Assembly (NCBI GenBank): GCA_903904755.1
Contig: CAIVDV010000013.1
Location: 1-64,000, forward strand
DNA: 64,000 nucleotides
Origin: an uncultured Acidobacteriaceae bacterium
Lineage (GTDB): Bacteria > Acidobacteriota > Terriglobia > Terriglobales > Acidobacteriaceae
Direction: 5' to 3'
The position numbers and the translations under genes are program-made. This document shows, one piece after another, positions 61,939-64,000 of this stretch (positions within the stretch are counted from its first letter, which is position 1; the number at the start of each line of letters is the position of its first letter). The notes beneath the pieces are model-generated. The model searched no databases. It was not told the origin of the DNA and saw only the letters and a list, made by a program, of their open reading frames with translations.

Positions 61939-63534
61939 TCAATGCTTGAAGTGCCGCATCCCGGTGAAAACCATCGCCACGCCCAGCCGGTCCGCCGCCG
62001 CAATCACCTCGGCATCCCGTACCGAGCCGCCCGGCTGAATCACCGCCGTCGCGCCCTCGTTCACCACCGTCTCCAAACCATCCGCAAACGGGAAAAACGC
62101 ATCGCTCGCCGCCACGCAGCCGGCCAGCGGCAGTGCCGCCTTCATCGCGCCAAACCGCGCCGCATCCACCCGGCTCATCTGCCCGGCGCCCACGCCCACC
62201 GTCTGCCCGTTCCGCGCATACACAATCGCGTTCGACTTCACATGCTTGCAAATCCGCCACGCAAACAGCAGACTCTTCAGCTCTTCTTCGCTCGGCTGCC
62301 GCTGCGTCACCACCTTCAGCTCCGCCGCCTTCACGCTGCCCGTGTCCGCATCCTGCAGCAGCATTCCGCCGCTTACCTGCTTGGCCACCGGCTTCGCCGC
62401 CGCGCTCTTCACCAGCACCAGCCGCAGATTCTTCTTCGCCGCAAAAATCTCCAGCGCTTCTGCCGTAAATCCCGGTGCCGCAATCGCTTCCACAAACAGC
62501 TTCGCAATCTGCGTCGCCGCCGCCGCATCCACCTCGCGGTTAATCCCAATTACTCCGCCAAACGCTGACACCGGGTCCGCCGCCAAGGCCTTCTCATAGG
62601 CATCCAGCACCGTTCCGCCCGTCGCCGCCCCGCACGGATTTGTATGCTTGATAATCGCCACCGCCGGCTCGTCAAACTCTTCCGCCAGTGCCCAGCACGC
62701 ATCCAGATCCACCAGGTTGTTGTAGCTCAGTTCCTTGCCCTGCAGTTGCTGCGCTCCGGCCACGCCCAGTCCGGTTCCGTCCGCATACAGCGCCGCCCGC
62801 TGGTGCGGATTCTCTCCGTATCGCAAATGCGTCGCCAGCGGCAGGTTAATCCGCAGCACCGGCGGCAAAGCCTCCGCCTGGAACACCACCGCCTCTTCCG
62901 GCTCCGGCGCCGTCGTCACCTGGTCCAGCGCATTCGCAATCGCCGTGTCATACGCCGCAGTCGTCGCAAACGCCTGCTTCGCCAGCCGCCACCGCGTCGC
63001 ACGGCAAAGCCCGCCTCCAAACTCCTCCAGCTCCGCAGCCAGCGCAGGATACTCATCCACCCGCGTCACAATCGCCACGTCCTCAAAGTTCTTCGCCGCA
63101 GACCGCACCATCGACGGTCCGCCAATATCAATGTTTTCGATAAGGTGCCCAAACGCCACACCCGCCTGCGCCGCCGTCTTCTCAAACGCGTACAGGTTCA
63201 CCACCACCATGTCGATCGGCAATATCCCGTGCTCGGCCACCGCAGCCTCGTGCTCGGCCTTCCCGCGGATATAGAGCAATCCCCCATGGACACGCGGATG
63301 CAACGTTTTGACGCGCCCATCCAGCATCTCCGGGAAACCCGTCAACTGGCTGATGTCCTTCACGTCGAGCCCTGCCTCACGCAGCGCCTTCGCCGTCCCG
63401 CCCGTGCTGATCAGCTCCACGCCCAGCCCCGCCAGCACCTTCGCAAACGCCACCAGCCCCGTCTTGTCCGTCACGCTCAGCAGCGCCCGGCGAATCTTCT
63501 TCGTTGTCTCCCGAACTGTCTCTTCGTTTCCCAC
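61939..63534 (-). CDS. purH: Bifunctional AICAR transformylase / IMP cyclohydrolase
   Basis: The enzyme performs the last two steps of purine synthesis, formylation of AICAR and ring closure to IMP. The N-terminal cyclohydrolase domain shows [53 protein letters not shown] and [11 protein letters not shown]. The C-terminal transformylase contains [13 protein letters not shown] with the catalytic Lys-His pair near residue 240, and [14 protein letters not shown]. About 531 residues is a normal length. The start is uncertain: no ATG fits, and I chose the GTG at 63534, 13 codons before KKIRRALLS. The open frame continues to 63633. It is housekeeping and interrupts the carbohydrate theme. A strong terminator follows. 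Confidence 0.93.
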   Translation of the reverse strand: MGNEETVRETTKKIRRALLSVTDKTGLVAFAKVLAGLGVELISTGGTAKALREAGLDVKDISQLTGFPEMLDGRVKTLHPRVHGGLLYIRGKAEHEAAVAEHGILPIDMVVVNLYAFEKTAAQAGVAFGHLIENIDIGGPSMVRSAAKNFEDVAIVTRVDEYPALAAELEEFGGGLCRATRWRLAKQAFATTAAYDTAIANALDQVTTAPEPEEAVVFQAEALPPVLRINLPLATHLRYGENPHQRAALYADGTGLGVAGAQQLQGKELSYNNLVDLDACWALAEEFDEPAVAIIKHTNPCGAATGGTVLDAYEKALAADPVSAFGGVIGINREVDAAAATQIAKLFVEAIAAPGFTAEALEIFAAKKNLRLVLVKSAAAKPVAKQVSGGMLLQDADTGSVKAAELKVVTQRQPSEEELKSLLFAWRICKHVKSNAIVYARNGQTVGVGAGQMSRVDAARFGAMKAALPLAGCVAASDAFFPFADGLETVVNEGATAVIQPGGSVRDAEVIAAADRLGVAMVFTGMRHFKH

Positions 63535-63643
63535 GGCAACACCCGCATTTCCATAGAAATACCCGGACCAACCCGGGCCGAGGCGCTTCAATAGCCTACC
63601 TTTCAGGGTACACGCTTCCCCACCCACGCACACACTCCAGCGA

Positions 63644-63663
63644 GCCGGGGATCGCTCCCCGGC
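63644..63663 (-). terminator. GC hairpin before purH, possible terminator of the sugar-binding protein gene
   Basis: GCCGGGGA (63644-63651) pairs perfectly with TCCCCGGC (63656-63663) around TCGC. There is no T-run, so it may be only a weak terminator or an RNA-stabilising hairpin. Confidence 0.35.
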
Positions 63664-63687
63664 CCGCCGCCCTCTTGCTTGATTCCA

Positions 63688-64000
63688 TTACTGCTGGTGC
63701 TTCGCCGCGCTCGCCGCGTACAGGTCCACGTTCACCTTGTCCACCAGTGCAGAGCCTGTATCGATAAACGTCGGATAATCCGCAAACGGATCCGCGCTCG
63801 CGTCCTTCGGGAACGCCGCAGGCTTGTTGTGGAAGACCTCGTCCAGCTCCTTCAGCCCCACATACGCCATCGTGTACGGCTTCTGGCTCAGCGTCGCCTC
63901 AATCGTTCCGTCCTTGATCTCAGCCAGCGTCTCCTGCTCCACGTCCATGGCAATCACTACCCGGTCCATCGACTTCTGCCTGCGCACCGCATCCGCCACG
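63688..64000 (-). CDS. Sugar-binding protein, C-terminal part only (runs off the window)
   Basis: The last 104 residues of a periplasmic sugar-binding protein of the ribose-binding (Peripla_BP_4) type are present: DRVVIAMDVEQETLAEIKDGTIEATLSQKPYTMAYVGLKELDEVFHNK and the closing strand YPTFIDTGSALVDKVNVDLY. The 5' part lies beyond the window end, so the start and signal peptide cannot be seen. Such proteins deliver sugars to ABC transporters or sensors. A GTG at 63999 is not its start. Confidence 0.8.
   Translation of the reverse strand, partial: VADAVRRQKSMDRVVIAMDVEQETLAEIKDGTIEATLSQKPYTMAYVGLKELDEVFHNKPAAFPKDASADPFADYPTFIDTGSALVDKVNVDLYAASAAKHQQ

Overview
This window looks like chromosomal DNA of an acidobacterium, most likely a member of the Terriglobales/Acidobacteriaceae such as Granulicella, Terriglobus, Edaphobacter or a relative. 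The evidence is compositional and family based. The DNA is GC-rich with C or G in most third codon positions. It carries three very large Oar-type TonB-dependent receptors with N-terminal carboxypeptidase-regulatory domains, a VWA protein of the acidobacterial type, a CRTAC1/ASPIC-UnbV protein, many TPR proteins and many glycoside hydrolases without SusD partners. No rRNA, tRNA, CRISPR array, integrase or transposase was seen.

Layout. 1-4.5 kb: a terminator from an upstream gene, then a promoter and an esterase-arabinofuranosidase (GH54) pair. 4.5-11.5 kb: a DUF5107-TPR protein divergent from a sugar-porter/GH59 galactosidase pair. 11.5-19.6 kb (minus): a TonB receptor, a PIG-L deacetylase and a GH20 hexosaminidase, followed by a ROK regulator. 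19.6-24.1 kb: a DegT/StrS aminotransferase divergent from an APC permease, Gfo/Idh oxidoreductase and deoxyribonucleotidase operon. 24.1-33 kb (minus): a second TonB receptor, then a TPR protein, a phosphatase-like protein and an unknown protein, then an HGSNAT-like acyltransferase. 33-40 kb: a LacI regulator divergent from the second receptor, a sodium:solute symporter, a GH35-type beta-galactosidase, a RidA-like protein and a GH79 beta-glucuronidase-like enzyme. 40-50 kb: phosphoglucomutase, an Sde182-like protein, an SDR, an IlvD/Edd sugar-acid dehydratase, an FAH-family hydrolase, a CRTAC1 protein, KdsC and a small Cys-rich protein. 50-64 kb: a VWA protein with a third TonB receptor, an XRE regulator, a rhomboid protease, a TPR protein, a FUSC transporter, PurH and the C-terminal end of a sugar-binding protein.

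How it works together (inference). GH54, GH59, GH35 and GH79 together with outer-membrane receptors, a sugar porter and a symporter would fit stepwise trimming of a plant or glycoconjugate polymer rich in arabinose, galactose and glucuronate, such as type II arabinogalactan. The IlvD/Edd-SDR-FAH genes would feed sugar acids into a non-phosphorylative pathway. Several of these loci have a palindrome of LacI-operator geometry (two 5-7 base arms around 4 bases, usually with a central CG) next to a recognisable sigma70 promoter. One operator class, TGTAA-N4-TTACA, recurs at four places around 8.1, 33.0, 33.2 and 37.7 kb and includes the LacI gene's own upstream region, so it may define a local regulon.
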